Shown in pieces: positions 53,632-61,658 of a stretch of 64,000 bases of DNA. Below the pieces are notes generated by a model. It saw only the letters and a list, made by a program, of their open reading frames with translations, searched no databases and had not been told where the DNA came from. The stretch lies in the NCBI RefSeq assembly GCF_002848265.1, contig NZ_CP025422.1:1890727-1954726 (forward strand). The letters run 5' to 3'. A program made the position numbers and the translations under genes. This DNA comes from Zhihengliuella sp. ISTPL4. GTDB lineage: Bacteria; Actinomycetota; Actinomycetes; Actinomycetales; Microbacteriaceae. Positions within the stretch are counted from its first letter, which is position 1, and every line of letters begins with the position of its first letter.

Positions 53632-54534
53632 ATGATCACACTGCTGTCGGCCCCCAGCAACCTCGGCCTGCGCCCACCGGAGCCCGGCAGCGTGCCCGGC
53701 TCCGCGAAGGCGCCGGAGGCGTTCCGGGAGGCGGGGCTGTTCCGGCGCTTCACCGACCGGGGCGCGAGCGACGGCGGCATCGTCCTGGCCGGGCGCTACG
53801 TGGACGACGACGCCACGCGGCCCGCCGGCCGAGTACGCAACGAGGCCGCATTCGTCGACCACTCCCTCCGCCTGGCTTCGCGTATCGGCGAGGTCCTCGA
53901 CGCAGGGGGCGCTCCGCTTGTGATCGGCGGCGACTGCGGCATCCTCGTCGCCGCCGGGATCGCGGTGAAGCGCCGCGGCGGCGCGGGCCTCGTGCACATC
54001 GACGGACACACCGACTTCCGCCACCCCGGCAACAGCGACGAGTGCGCGAGCGTGGCCGGCGAAGCACTGGCGGCCGCGGTCGGCGAGCACTGGCCGGCGA
54101 TCGCCGATATCGACGACCTCGCGCCGTACTTCTCCCCCGCCCGCACGGCTCACATCGGGCACCGCGCCGACGACGAGGAGCAGGCGGAGGTCCGCGGCCT
54201 CCTCGCGCGCGTCACGCCGGCGGCCGACGTGCTGGCGCGGGGAGCCGACGCGGTCGCCGCCGAGACCGCCGCGTCCGCCGGCGGCCGCTACTGGCTGCAG
54301 CTGGACGTCGATGTGCTCGACCCGTCGGTGATGCCCGCCGTCGACAGCCCGGACCCGGGCGGTCTCGACGCGGCCGAGCTCACGGCTCTCCTGCGCGCCC
54401 TCGCCCCACAGGCGATCGGCGCGAGCATCACCGTGTTCGATCCTGACCTCGATCCAGACGGGCGCTACGCGCGGCTCCTCACCGAGATCCTCAGCGACGG
54501 ACTGCGCGAGCTGGGCAGCGGGGCGCGCGCCTGA
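53632..54534 (+). CDS. Arginase/agmatinase-family ureohydrolase with altered metal motif
   Basis: A 300-residue ureohydrolase fold. Metal-binding motifs are GGDC near residue 99 (family: GGDH), HIDGHTDF (family: DAHxD) and [21 protein letters not shown] near the C-terminus. The His of the first motif is replaced by Cys, so one Mn ligand is lost or changed. The other acidic ligands are intact. CAGGAT lies six bases before the ATG. The substrate may be agmatine, arginine or a guanidino acid, or activity may be lost. Confidence 0.85.
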   Translation: MITLLSAPSNLGLRPPEPGSVPGSAKAPEAFREAGLFRRFTDRGASDGGIVLAGRYVDDDATRPAGRVRNEAAFVDHSLRLASRIGEVLDAGGAPLVIGGDCGILVAAGIAVKRRGGAGLVHIDGHTDFRHPGNSDECASVAGEALAAAVGEHWPAIADIDDLAPYFSPARTAHIGHRADDEEQAEVRGLLARVTPAADVLARGADAVAAETAASAGGRYWLQLDVDVLDPSVMPAVDSPDPGGLDAAELTALLRALAPQAIGASITVFDPDLDPDGRYARLLTEILSDGLRELGSGARA

Positions 54535-54558
54535 CGCGCCCCGCCACCCGACGGTCCG

Positions 54559-55851
54559 TCAGTCTTCGACGCCCCGCTCGGCACCCGGATCGGTGTGCAT
54601 CGAGACCCGCACCCGCGCGATGCGCCGTCTGTCGACCTCGGCCACCTGGATGGTCGCGCCCGGCACCTCGACGGTGTCGCCGACCACGGCGAGCCGGCCG
54701 AGCTGCTCGGTGACGAATCCCGCGATCGTGTCGGAAGACCCCCGGGGCATCGCGAGCCCCGTCGCCTCCTCGAAGTCCTGCAGGTTGAGGCGCCCGTCCA
54801 AGCCGTCGTCGGCGGAGATGAAGACCTCGGCGTCGTACTCGTCGAAGATCTCGCCGACGACCTCCTCCACGAGGTCCTCCAGCGTGACGAGACCATCGGT
54901 GCCGCCGTACTCGTCCACGACGACCGCGATGTGGTGCCCCTCCGCCCGCATGCGGGTCAGGGTGGGCAGCACCCGCGCGGTGGACGGGATGTAGGGGATG
55001 TCGCGGACGAACCCCTGCAGCGGACGCTCCGGATCGTGGGCCGCGGCCTCGAAGAGGTCGCGCACGTGCACGAAGCCGGTGATGTCGTCGATCGACGTCT
55101 GGGACACGGGGTACCGGGAGAAGGGCAGCTCGCGGACCTGCTCCATCGCCGCCCCCACGGTCGCCGCTTCGTCGAGCGCCACGACCTCGGGACGCGGGCG
55201 CATGACCTCGCTCACCTGGCGTCCGCGCAGGGAGAGCACGTCGTCGAGGATGCGGCGCTCGTCGTCGGGCAGGCCCTGGTGGGTCGCCACGATGTCGCGC
55301 ACCTCCTCGTCGGTGAGCTCGTCGCTCGTCTTGTGCGGGTCGCCGCCGAGCACGCGGACGAGGGCGTTCGTCGAGACCGACAGCAGCCAGATCACCGGGC
55401 GCATGACGGTCGCGAAGCCGTTCAGCGCCGGCGCCACGGCGTACGCGAACTGCGCGTTGCGCTGGATCGCGAGCCGCTTCGGCACGAGCTCACCGAGCAC
55501 GAGCGACAGGTACGCGATGATCAGCGTCAGCACGATCGTGGCGAGCGTCATCGCGAGCGGAGGCGCGACACCCCAGCCCTCCAGCAGCGGCGTGACGGAC
55601 GGCGCGATCGAGGTCGCTCCGTAGGCGGCGGACGCGAAGCCCGCCACGGTCACGCCGATCTGCACCGCCGAGAGGAAGGTGTTGGGGTTGCGGGCCAGGG
55701 CGGCGACCTTCGCTCCGCGACGGCCGCGAGCGGCGATCGCGTTGAGCTGGCTCTCACGCAGCGTGACCAGGGCCATCTCCGTCGCAGCGAAGACACCGCC
55801 GATCAGCACGAAGAGCAGGACGAGGGCGATGTTCCAGAGCAGATCGCCCAT
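54559..55851 (-). CDS. CNNM/CorC-type hemolysin-family membrane protein
   Basis: A 430-residue protein with three domains. DUF21 is a membrane domain with about four helices ([21 protein letters not shown] at the N-terminus). A CBS pair follows (about 200-335) including [19 protein letters not shown] and [21 protein letters not shown] CorC_HlyC C-terminal domain ends the protein. Family members transport Mg or related ions; the role of this one is unknown. Confidence 0.92.
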   Translation of the reverse strand: MGDLLWNIALVLLFVLIGGVFAATEMALVTLRESQLNAIAARGRRGAKVAALARNPNTFLSAVQIGVTVAGFASAAYGATSIAPSVTPLLEGWGVAPPLAMTLATIVLTLIIAYLSLVLGELVPKRLAIQRNAQFAYAVAPALNGFATVMRPVIWLLSVSTNALVRVLGGDPHKTSDELTDEEVRDIVATHQGLPDDERRILDDVLSLRGRQVSEVMRPRPEVVALDEAATVGAAMEQVRELPFSRYPVSQTSIDDITGFVHVRDLFEAAAHDPERPLQGFVRDIPYIPSTARVLPTLTRMRAEGHHIAVVVDEYGGTDGLVTLEDLVEEVVGEIFDEYDAEVFISADDGLDGRLNLQDFEEATGLAMPRGSSDTIAGFVTEQLGRLAVVGDTVEVPGATIQVAEVDRRRIARVRVSMHTDPGAERGVED

Positions 55852-55945
55852 CAGCGGGCGACCTCCTCGGTGGCGGGGTGAGCACCCGGGATGAACCGGG
55901 TGCTCGTACTGTCAGAGTCCGAAGAGTCAGAACAGCGCAGCGCGC

Positions 55946-56965
55946 TCAAGAGTGCTCCTTGTCGATGGTGGGGGTGGAATCGGTCGAGGAAGAGACGGCG
56001 TTGCGGTGCCGGCGCGTCTTCATCAGGCTCGCGACGGTGGCGACCGCGATGGTCGCGGCGATGAAGAGCAGCGAGAACCAGATCGGGATCTCGGGCGCCC
56101 ACAGCATCGGCTCACCACCGTTGATGAACGGCAGCTCGTTGACGTGCAGGGCGTGCAGCACGAGCTTCACGCCGATGAACGCGAGGATGACCGCGAGGCC
56201 CTGAGCCAGGTACACCAGGCGCTCCAGCAGCCCGCCGATGAGGAAGTACAGCTGACGCAGACCCATCAGAGCGAACGCGTTCGCGGTGAAGACGATGTAC
56301 GCCTGGTCGGTGAGGCCGTAGATGGCGGGGATCGAGTCGACGGCGAAGACGAGGTCGATGAAGCCGATCGCGATGATCGTCAGCAGCATCGGCGTGACGT
56401 AGCGCTTGCCCTTCTGGACGACCGTGAGCCTGTCGCCGTTGTACTCCTCGCTGACGGGGAGGTGGCGACGGACGAAGGTCATGAAGCGGCCGTTCGCGGG
56501 GTTGCTCTCGTGATTGCTGAAGGCCTGGCGGTACGCGAGGAACAGCAGCAGCGCACCGAAGACGTAGAAGATCCAGGAGAAGTTCTCGATGAGGGTCGCA
56601 CCGACAGCGATGAAGACACCGCGGAGGATCAGCGCGATCACGATGCCGATCATCAGCACCTTCTGCTGATAGATCTTCGGCACCGCGAAGCCCGTCATCA
56701 CGATGAGGAACACGAAGAGGTTGTCGATCGACAGCGCCTTCTCCGTGAGGTAGCCGGCGAAGTACTCGCCGCCGTAGGTCCAGCCGGACACCATGCCGAT
56801 GCCCACGCCGAAGAGCAGCGCGAGGCTGATGTAGAAGATCGACCAGCGTGCGGACTCGCCGATGCTCGGCTCGTGCGGCTTGCGGACGTGCGCGAAGAAC
56901 TCGTACACGAAGAACGCGATGGTGACCGCGATCGTGATGACCCAGATCAAGGGGGTGATTTCCAA
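55946..56965 (-). CDS. TerC-family membrane protein (Mn exporter-like)
   Basis: A 339-residue protein with about nine helices. The start is TTG at 56965 with GGAG six bases before it; no ATG or GTG is nearby. The conserved acidic helices are IEDN-like KALSIDNLFVFLIVM and LVFAVDSIPAIYGL. TerC/Alx proteins handle Mn2+ (family knowledge). A yybP-ykoY-type riboswitch lies in the leader, which supports Mn2+ control. Confidence 0.93.
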   Translation of the reverse strand: MEITPLIWVITIAVTIAFFVYEFFAHVRKPHEPSIGESARWSIFYISLALLFGVGIGMVSGWTYGGEYFAGYLTEKALSIDNLFVFLIVMTGFAVPKIYQQKVLMIGIVIALILRGVFIAVGATLIENFSWIFYVFGALLLFLAYRQAFSNHESNPANGRFMTFVRRHLPVSEEYNGDRLTVVQKGKRYVTPMLLTIIAIGFIDLVFAVDSIPAIYGLTDQAYIVFTANAFALMGLRQLYFLIGGLLERLVYLAQGLAVILAFIGVKLVLHALHVNELPFINGGEPMLWAPEIPIWFSLLFIAATIAVATVASLMKTRRHRNAVSSSTDSTPTIDKEHS

Positions 56966-56984
56966 CGGGTACTCCAGACTCGGG

Positions 56985-57095
56985 CGTGACGGAACAGCGC
57001 CAAAGTCTTCCCCATCCCGCCGAGCGGGACCGGTGGGCCGGGATGCAGAGGCATCCGTAATGACGACCCGACCGTGTCGGAGTACTCCCCTTGGA
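56985..57095 (-). ncRNA. yybP-ykoY-type manganese riboswitch (candidate)
   Basis: On the minus-strand leader of terC the hallmark blocks appear in order: GGGGAGTACT (57081-57090), CGTCATTACGG (57055-57065) and GAAGACTTTGGC (56999-57010). They are separated by GC-rich stems. The Shine-Dalgarno GGAG follows before the TTG start. The TACCCT box at 57102-57107 fits a promoter for this leader. TerC genes are a known target of this riboswitch class. Confidence 0.8.
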
Positions 57096-57152
57096 TAATC
57101 CAGGGTACGAGACGGTGCCCGAGCGATTCTGTGGATCTGCCGAGAGCGCCCC

Positions 57153-57320
57153 TAGACTGGACGCGGCGACCGCCGGAGCGTGACGACCTCCGGCCTCCGG
57201 GCAGGCGGTCCCCGCGCGTCCGGCGTACCGACGAGAGGCCGGCTTCTCACCGGCGAAGGTGTGGTGGCACCGCGATCTGGCCCCCGCCCACACCTCCAGG
57301 GCTCCCACAACCTGGAGGAG
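57153..57320 (+). ncRNA. T-box leader of aspS, translational type, GAC in specifier loop
   Basis: TGGCACCGCG (57265-57274) is the conserved T-box bulge. A short stem-loop GCCGGAG/CTCCGGC (57172-57194) has a 9-base loop holding GAC twice, the Asp codon. GGTGTGG (57259-57265) pairs with CCACACC (57288-57294) as anti-sequestrator; CCTCCAGG (57293-57300) pairs with CCTGGAGG (57311-57318) as sequestrator of the aspS Shine-Dalgarno. The two share bases 57293-57294, so they exclude each other. TAGACT at 57153-57158 may be the promoter. Confidence 0.88.
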
Positions 57321-57322
57321 AA

Positions 57323-58624
57323 ATGAGATCACCCGACCCCGCCCGCACTCTCGCCGCGGAGCTCGCCGAGGCCGTTCCCGGCCGCCGTGTCACCCTGCTC
57401 GGTCACGTCCATCGCCGGAGGGAACTCGCCACCGTCGCCTTCCTGATCATCCGCGACCGTTCGGGCCTCGCACAGGTCGTCGTCCGTGCCGCGGAGTTTC
57501 CGACGGACGGCCTCCCTCCCGAGGAGACGGTGGTCCGCGTGACGGGGACCGTCGCCGCAAACCCGCAGGCCCCCGGCGGCGTCGAGATCGTCGACCCGCA
57601 GATCGAGAGCCTGTCGGAGCCGGCCGCACCGCCGGTCGTGGAGCTGTGGCGCCCGACGCTCGAGACGAGCCTGCCGACGCTGCTCGACCACGCCGCGGTG
57701 ACCTGGCGCCACCCCGCGCGCCGCGCGACCTGTCAGATCGCCGCGGCGAGCGTGCGCGCGTTCCGCCGGGTGCTCGACGCCGCGGACTTCACCGAGGTGC
57801 AGACCCCGAAGATCGTCGACACCGTGACGGAGTCGGGGGCGAACGTGTTCCCCGTCGACTACTTCGGCACCACCGGGTACCTCGCGCAGAGCCCGCAGTT
57901 CTACAAGCAGCAGCTCGTCGGCGTGTTCGAGCGGGTCTACGAGGTGGGGCCGGTCTTCCGAGCCGAGCCCCATGACACCGTGCGGCATCTGTCGGAGTAC
58001 GTGTCGCTGGACGTCGAGCTCGGGTTCATCCGCGACCACCGCGACGTCCTGCACCTCCTCGGCGCCGTGCTGCGCGGCATGCTCGACGGCATCCGCACCG
58101 ACGCGGCGGACGAGCTCGCGCTGCTCGACGTGACGCTCCCCGTCATCCCCGAGGACATCCCCGTCGTGCACTTCCGCGACGCACTGCGCCTTGTCGGCGC
58201 TCCGGCCGACGAGCCTGACCTCTCCCCGGCGCACGAGCGGGCGCTCGGGGCGTGGGCGAAGGAGGAGTTCGACAGCGACGTGCTGGCCGTCGAGGGCTAC
58301 CCGATGCGCAAACGCCCGTTCTACACGCATCCGCAGCCCGACGACGCGGAGGGGAGCAACAGCTTCGACCTCCTGTTCCGCGGTCTGGAGCTCGTGACCG
58401 GCGGGCAGCGGCTGCATCGGCACAGCGAGGTCGTCGCCGCGATCGAGGCTCGCGGTGAAGCGCCCTCGGCGTACGCCGGCTACCTGGAGGCGTTCGCGCA
58501 CGGGATGCCTCCGCACGGCGGCTTCGCGATCGGGCTGGAGCGCTGGGTCGGCCGGCTGGTCGAGGCGGCCAACGTGCGTGAGGTGACGCTGTTCCCGCGC
58601 GACGTCCATCGCCTCACGCCGTAG
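57323..58624 (+). CDS. aspS: Aspartyl-tRNA synthetase, short archaeal-like type (possibly non-discriminating)
   Basis: A 433-residue class II synthetase. The N-terminal OB fold is followed directly by the catalytic core; there is no room for the large bacterial GAD insertion. Motif 2 region: FGTTGYLAQSPQFYKQQLVG and RAEPHDTVRHLSEYVSLDVE; motif 3: GGFAIGLERWVGRLVE. This shape is typical of AspRS2/archaeal enzymes that can also charge tRNA-Asn. GGAGGAG lies before the ATG and is masked by the T-box. Confidence 0.92.
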   Translation: MRSPDPARTLAAELAEAVPGRRVTLLGHVHRRRELATVAFLIIRDRSGLAQVVVRAAEFPTDGLPPEETVVRVTGTVAANPQAPGGVEIVDPQIESLSEPAAPPVVELWRPTLETSLPTLLDHAAVTWRHPARRATCQIAAASVRAFRRVLDAADFTEVQTPKIVDTVTESGANVFPVDYFGTTGYLAQSPQFYKQQLVGVFERVYEVGPVFRAEPHDTVRHLSEYVSLDVELGFIRDHRDVLHLLGAVLRGMLDGIRTDAADELALLDVTLPVIPEDIPVVHFRDALRLVGAPADEPDLSPAHERALGAWAKEEFDSDVLAVEGYPMRKRPFYTHPQPDDAEGSNSFDLLFRGLELVTGGQRLHRHSEVVAAIEARGEAPSAYAGYLEAFAHGMPPHGGFAIGLERWVGRLVEAANVREVTLFPRDVHRLTP

Positions 58625-58637
58625 CCTCCGGGACACG

Positions 58638-58670
58638 ACGAGGGCGACCGCGGTGTGCGGTCGCCCTCGT
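58638..58670. terminator. Bidirectional terminator between aspS and the GntR gene
   Basis: A perfect 14-bp stem (58638-58651 with 58657-58670) with a 5-base loop GGTGT. It lies between convergent genes ending at 58624 and 58685. T-runs are absent on both sides. Confidence 0.8.
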
Positions 58671-58684
58671 TCGTCAGCGGTGGA

Positions 58685-59389
58685 TCACTCCGTGATCTCG
58701 GCCAGCCCCGACTGCTCGGCCCTGTCGATGATGGCCGGGAGCGTCTCGTCGAAGAAGGTCACCAGCACGGCGCGGGTCTTGACCGCGTCGCGCTCGGACG
58801 TCGCCTCGCGGATCGCGCCGACGAACTCCTCGACGGCGGACCAGTCGACGGCGTCCTTCGCGTGCTGGGTGAAGCGACGGATCTGCGGCCCGAGGCGCTC
58901 GATGGAGTTGGCGCGCGTGGCGTTGCCCTCGATCCGGGCGAAACCCGTCGCCGCGCTGCGGAGCGCCGCGCCGAACGCGATGATGTCCCGCGCCTGCACC
59001 GACGCCGCCATGTCGTCGGCCAGCTCGACGAGATAGGCCACATCGTCGTCCTGGATCACCGGCATGACGTGACGGACCGAGCCGATCCAGATGTCGCCGA
59101 ACAGGTCGACCGCGTTCCGCACGCGCTCCAGATCGATCGGGGCCACGCGGGTGTACCGGTTGCGCTGCATCTCCACGAGGCCGTTGTCGGCCAGGCGGTC
59201 GAGGGCATGACGGATCGGCGTCTTCGAGGTGCCGAGGCGTTCGGCGAGCTCGTAGTCGCGCAGGCGCTCGCCGGGCTGGAGTTCGCCGCTGATGATCGCA
59301 TCCTGCAGGCGCACGAAAGCCTCGTCGCTCATCGACCGGCGTTCGAGGGGGCCGCCAGAGAGTGTCACACTGCCTCCAGTGGGGGTCAT
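58685..59389 (-). CDS. GntR-family transcriptional regulator
   Basis: A 234-residue regulator with winged HTH at about residues 21-85 (FVRLQDAIISGELQPGERL and LGTSKTPIRHALDRLADNGL) and an FCD-like all-helical ligand domain. ATG at 59389 is adopted; GTG at 59368 with GGAGG just before it is a real alternative. An AT-rich promoter lies upstream. It follows the oxidoreductase gene on the same strand, with its own promoter between them. Confidence 0.9.
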   Translation of the reverse strand: MTPTGGSVTLSGGPLERRSMSDEAFVRLQDAIISGELQPGERLRDYELAERLGTSKTPIRHALDRLADNGLVEMQRNRYTRVAPIDLERVRNAVDLFGDIWIGSVRHVMPVIQDDDVAYLVELADDMAASVQARDIIAFGAALRSAATGFARIEGNATRANSIERLGPQIRRFTQHAKDAVDWSAVEEFVGAIREATSERDAVKTRAVLVTFFDETLPAIIDRAEQSGLAEITE

Positions 59390-59407
59390 GGAGAGTGAAG
59401 TTCTACG

Positions 59408-59427
59408 TCTCAAGCAATATATCTCAA
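59408..59427 (-). promoter_or_regulatory. AT-rich promoter/operator of the GntR gene
   Basis: TATATT on minus (59416-59421) is a good -10 box in otherwise GC-rich DNA. It is bracketed by direct repeats read as TTGAGA on minus (59408-59413 and 59422-59427), 14 bases apart. Probable autoregulatory site. Confidence 0.55.
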
Positions 59428-59452
59428 ATGCGCGGGCGGCCCCCTCCGAACG

Positions 59453-60475
59453 TCAGGCGGAGGGCGCGACCCGCACGAGCATCTTCCCCGTGTTCGCTCC
59501 GCGCATCATGTCGAGGAACGCGTCGACCGTGTTCTCGATCCCGTCGACGATGGTCTCGTCGTAGGCGATCCGCCCTTCCGCGAACCAGCGGGTCATCCTC
59601 TCGGTGAACTCCGGCGACAGGTGCAGGTAGTTCGCCAGGGTGAAGCCCTGGAGACGGAGCCCGCGCGTGATGATGTTCGCCATGTTGTCGGGCCCGGGCA
59701 CGCGCTCGGTCGAGTTGTAGCTCGTGATGGCGCCGCACAGTGCGATCCGGCCACCGTCGTTCATCACGTCGAGCGCGGCTTCGAGGTGGTCGCCGCCGAC
59801 GTTGTCGAAGAACACGTCCACGCCCTCGGGCACGAGGGTGGCGAGCTGCTCGCGCACCGGGCCGTCCTTGTAGTTGAACGCCGCGTCGTAGCCGTACTTC
59901 TCGGTCAGCAGAGCGACCTTCTCCGGCGAGCCCGCCGAGCCGATCACGCGGCCCGCGCCGAGGAGCTTGGCGATCTGACCGACAGCCGTGCCGACGGCAC
60001 CGGCGGCGCCGGAGACGAAGACGGTGTCGCCCGGGGCGAGTCCGGCGATCGCGGTGAGGCCGACGTAGGCGGTGAGGCCGGTCATGCCGAGGATGTGCAG
60101 GCGCAGCGACAGCGGCATGCCGGGCACCTCGGGAACGGCGCGGAAGGTCGACGCGTCCGCCTGCACGACATCGCTCCAGCCGTGCTGGTGCAGCACGACG
60201 GTGCCGACGGGGAGGTCGTCCGCGGCAGAGGCGACGACCCGGCCGATGGCGCCGCCCGCGATGACCTCGTCGAGGGCATAGGGGGCGACATAGCTGCGGA
60301 CGTCGTTCATCCGCCCGCGCATGTAGGGGTCGACGGAGACGAATTCGTTCGCCACGCGCACCTCTCCCGGCGCCGGATCGCTCAGCTCGACCTCGACGGT
60401 GCGGAAGTCGTCGTGGGTCGGCCACCCCTCGGGGCGGCGGGCGAGCTGGATCTGGGTGCTGGTGGCGTGGGACAT
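59453..60475 (-). CDS. NADP-dependent MDR oxidoreductase (CurA/leukotriene B4 reductase-like)
   Basis: A 340-residue zinc-free medium-chain reductase. The nucleotide-binding segment is GDTVFVSGAAGAVGTAVGQ (about residues 143-161), followed by RVIGSAGSPEKVALL. It probably reduces alpha,beta-unsaturated aldehydes or ketones with NADPH. It starts 40 bases after the DUF1304 gene on the same strand, so the two probably form an operon controlled from the TetR-divergent promoter. Confidence 0.92.
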   Translation of the reverse strand: MSHATSTQIQLARRPEGWPTHDDFRTVEVELSDPAPGEVRVANEFVSVDPYMRGRMNDVRSYVAPYALDEVIAGGAIGRVVASAADDLPVGTVVLHQHGWSDVVQADASTFRAVPEVPGMPLSLRLHILGMTGLTAYVGLTAIAGLAPGDTVFVSGAAGAVGTAVGQIAKLLGAGRVIGSAGSPEKVALLTEKYGYDAAFNYKDGPVREQLATLVPEGVDVFFDNVGGDHLEAALDVMNDGGRIALCGAITSYNSTERVPGPDNMANIITRGLRLQGFTLANYLHLSPEFTERMTRWFAEGRIAYDETIVDGIENTVDAFLDMMRGANTGKMLVRVAPSA

Positions 60476-60515
60476 TTCTCTCCTTCGTGGGGATCTAGGG
60501 GTGCTGCGGCCGGAC

Positions 60516-60905
60516 TCAGACGAGGAGGCCGATGGCGAGCGCGATGACGCCGAGCGCCGGGATGACGCCCTGCTTCACGGCGGCGGACGCCTTGTCAGGG
60601 CTCGACAGCAGCAGCACGAGGCTCGCGGCGACCATCGATCCGGCGCCGGTGAAGACGAGGGTCGCGCCGACGGCCGTCGCTCCCGTGGCGAAGAGGACGA
60701 TGCCGAGGAGGACGGCGATCGCGAGGAACAGGTTGTAGAAGCCCTGGTTGAACGCGAGCTCCTTCTGTCGTGCGGCCTCCTCGGCCGTGCCGGTGCCGAA
60801 CGTGCGGCGAGCGCGCGCGCTGGTCCAGGCGAACGACTCCAGCCAGAAGATGTAGACGTGCACGAGCGCGGCGATGCCTGCGAGCACGAGTCCGGCAATG
60901 ATCAT
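60516..60905 (-). CDS. DUF1304-family small membrane protein
   Basis: A 129-residue protein with four helices. ATG at 60905 with AAGGGGG upstream. The start LVLAGIAALVHVYIFWLESF and the loop QKELAFNQGFYNLFLAIAVL are typical of DUF1304. The function is unknown. It is the first gene after the divergent TetR promoter and is followed by the MDR oxidoreductase. Confidence 0.9.
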   Translation of the reverse strand: MIIAGLVLAGIAALVHVYIFWLESFAWTSARARRTFGTGTAEEAARQKELAFNQGFYNLFLAIAVLLGIVLFATGATAVGATLVFTGAGSMVAASLVLLLSSPDKASAAVKQGVIPALGVIALAIGLLV

Positions 60906-60939
60906 GGCAGTCCCCCTTCGACGCAGCAGCGCCGCGCAT

Positions 60940-60968
60940 TCTGTATCGGTCGTTCCAATATATACTGG
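60940..60968. promoter_or_regulatory. Shared divergent promoter and TetR operator
   Basis: CCAATATATACTGG (60955-60968) is a near-palindrome that contains a -10 box for both strands: TATACT on plus and TATATT on minus. The flanking half-site TGGAACGACCG (minus) and the neighbouring GTATCGGTC suggest a TetR site overlapping both promoters. Confidence 0.6.
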
Positions 60969-61003
60969 ATCAAGCGATTCACAAAAGAGCAGGAGCAGGG
61001 CGC

Positions 61004-61597
61004 ATGGGGCGCATACAGACCTTCGACACCGCGGAAGCGGTCCGCGCGGCACGCGGCGTGTTCTGGGAGCGCGGCTTCGAGAGCGCGCCGCTGCCGGAGC
61101 TCGAGCGCGCGACCGGCCTCAGCCGCTCCAGCATCTATCACGCCTTCGGTTCCAAACGCGGACTCTTCGACGCCGCCGTCGAGAGCTACCTGGACGAGGT
61201 CATCCGCCCGCGCCTCGCCCCGTTGACGGGCGAGACCGTGGCGCCGGAGGCCCTGGACACCTATCTCGGCGGACTCCGTGCGGCGCTGCTGACCGCGGGG
61301 AGCCTCCCGGCGACGAGCGGCTGCCTGCTGGTCAACACCGCCGCCGCCCCCATCGGCACCGACGACGCGGTCGCCCGAGTCGTGGCGTCCTATCGCGCGG
61401 AGCTCCGAGAGGCGTTCGGCCGCGGCGTCCGGGCCGCTCACCCCGAGCTCGCGGGAACGGACGTCGACACCCTGGCGGACGCCTGCACGGGACTCGTGGT
61501 CTCCGCCTTCGCCCTCGTCCGCGTGGCCCCCGACGCCGCGGCGAGCGCGATCGACGCGGCGCTCGCCCTCCTCGCCGACCGGAGCCGCCGCGGCTGA
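61004..61597 (+). CDS. TetR-family repressor
   Basis: A 197-residue repressor: HTH with AARGVFWERGFESAPLPELE and GLSRSSIYHAFGSKRGLFDA (about residues 14-58), then a C-terminal TetR_C domain with a Cys in TSGCLLVNTA near residue 105. The order of these pieces matches electrophile-sensing TetR regulators. It is divergent from DUF1304 and the MDR reductase and probably represses them. Confidence 0.92.
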   Translation: MGRIQTFDTAEAVRAARGVFWERGFESAPLPELERATGLSRSSIYHAFGSKRGLFDAAVESYLDEVIRPRLAPLTGETVAPEALDTYLGGLRAALLTAGSLPATSGCLLVNTAAAPIGTDDAVARVVASYRAELREAFGRGVRAAHPELAGTDVDTLADACTGLVVSAFALVRVAPDAAASAIDAALALLADRSRRG

Positions 61598-61617
61598 GGC
61601 TGCCCACGCACGAAGAA

Positions 61618-61644
61618 CGCCCGGGAGGTGATTCCTCCCGGGCG
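61618..61644. terminator. Bidirectional terminator between TetR and ADH genes
   Basis: CGCCCGGGAGG and CCTCCCGGGCG form a perfect 11-bp stem with loop TGATT. It lies between convergent genes ending at 61597 and 61659. Confidence 0.8.
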
Positions 61645-61658
61645 CTCCCCCGCCGACG

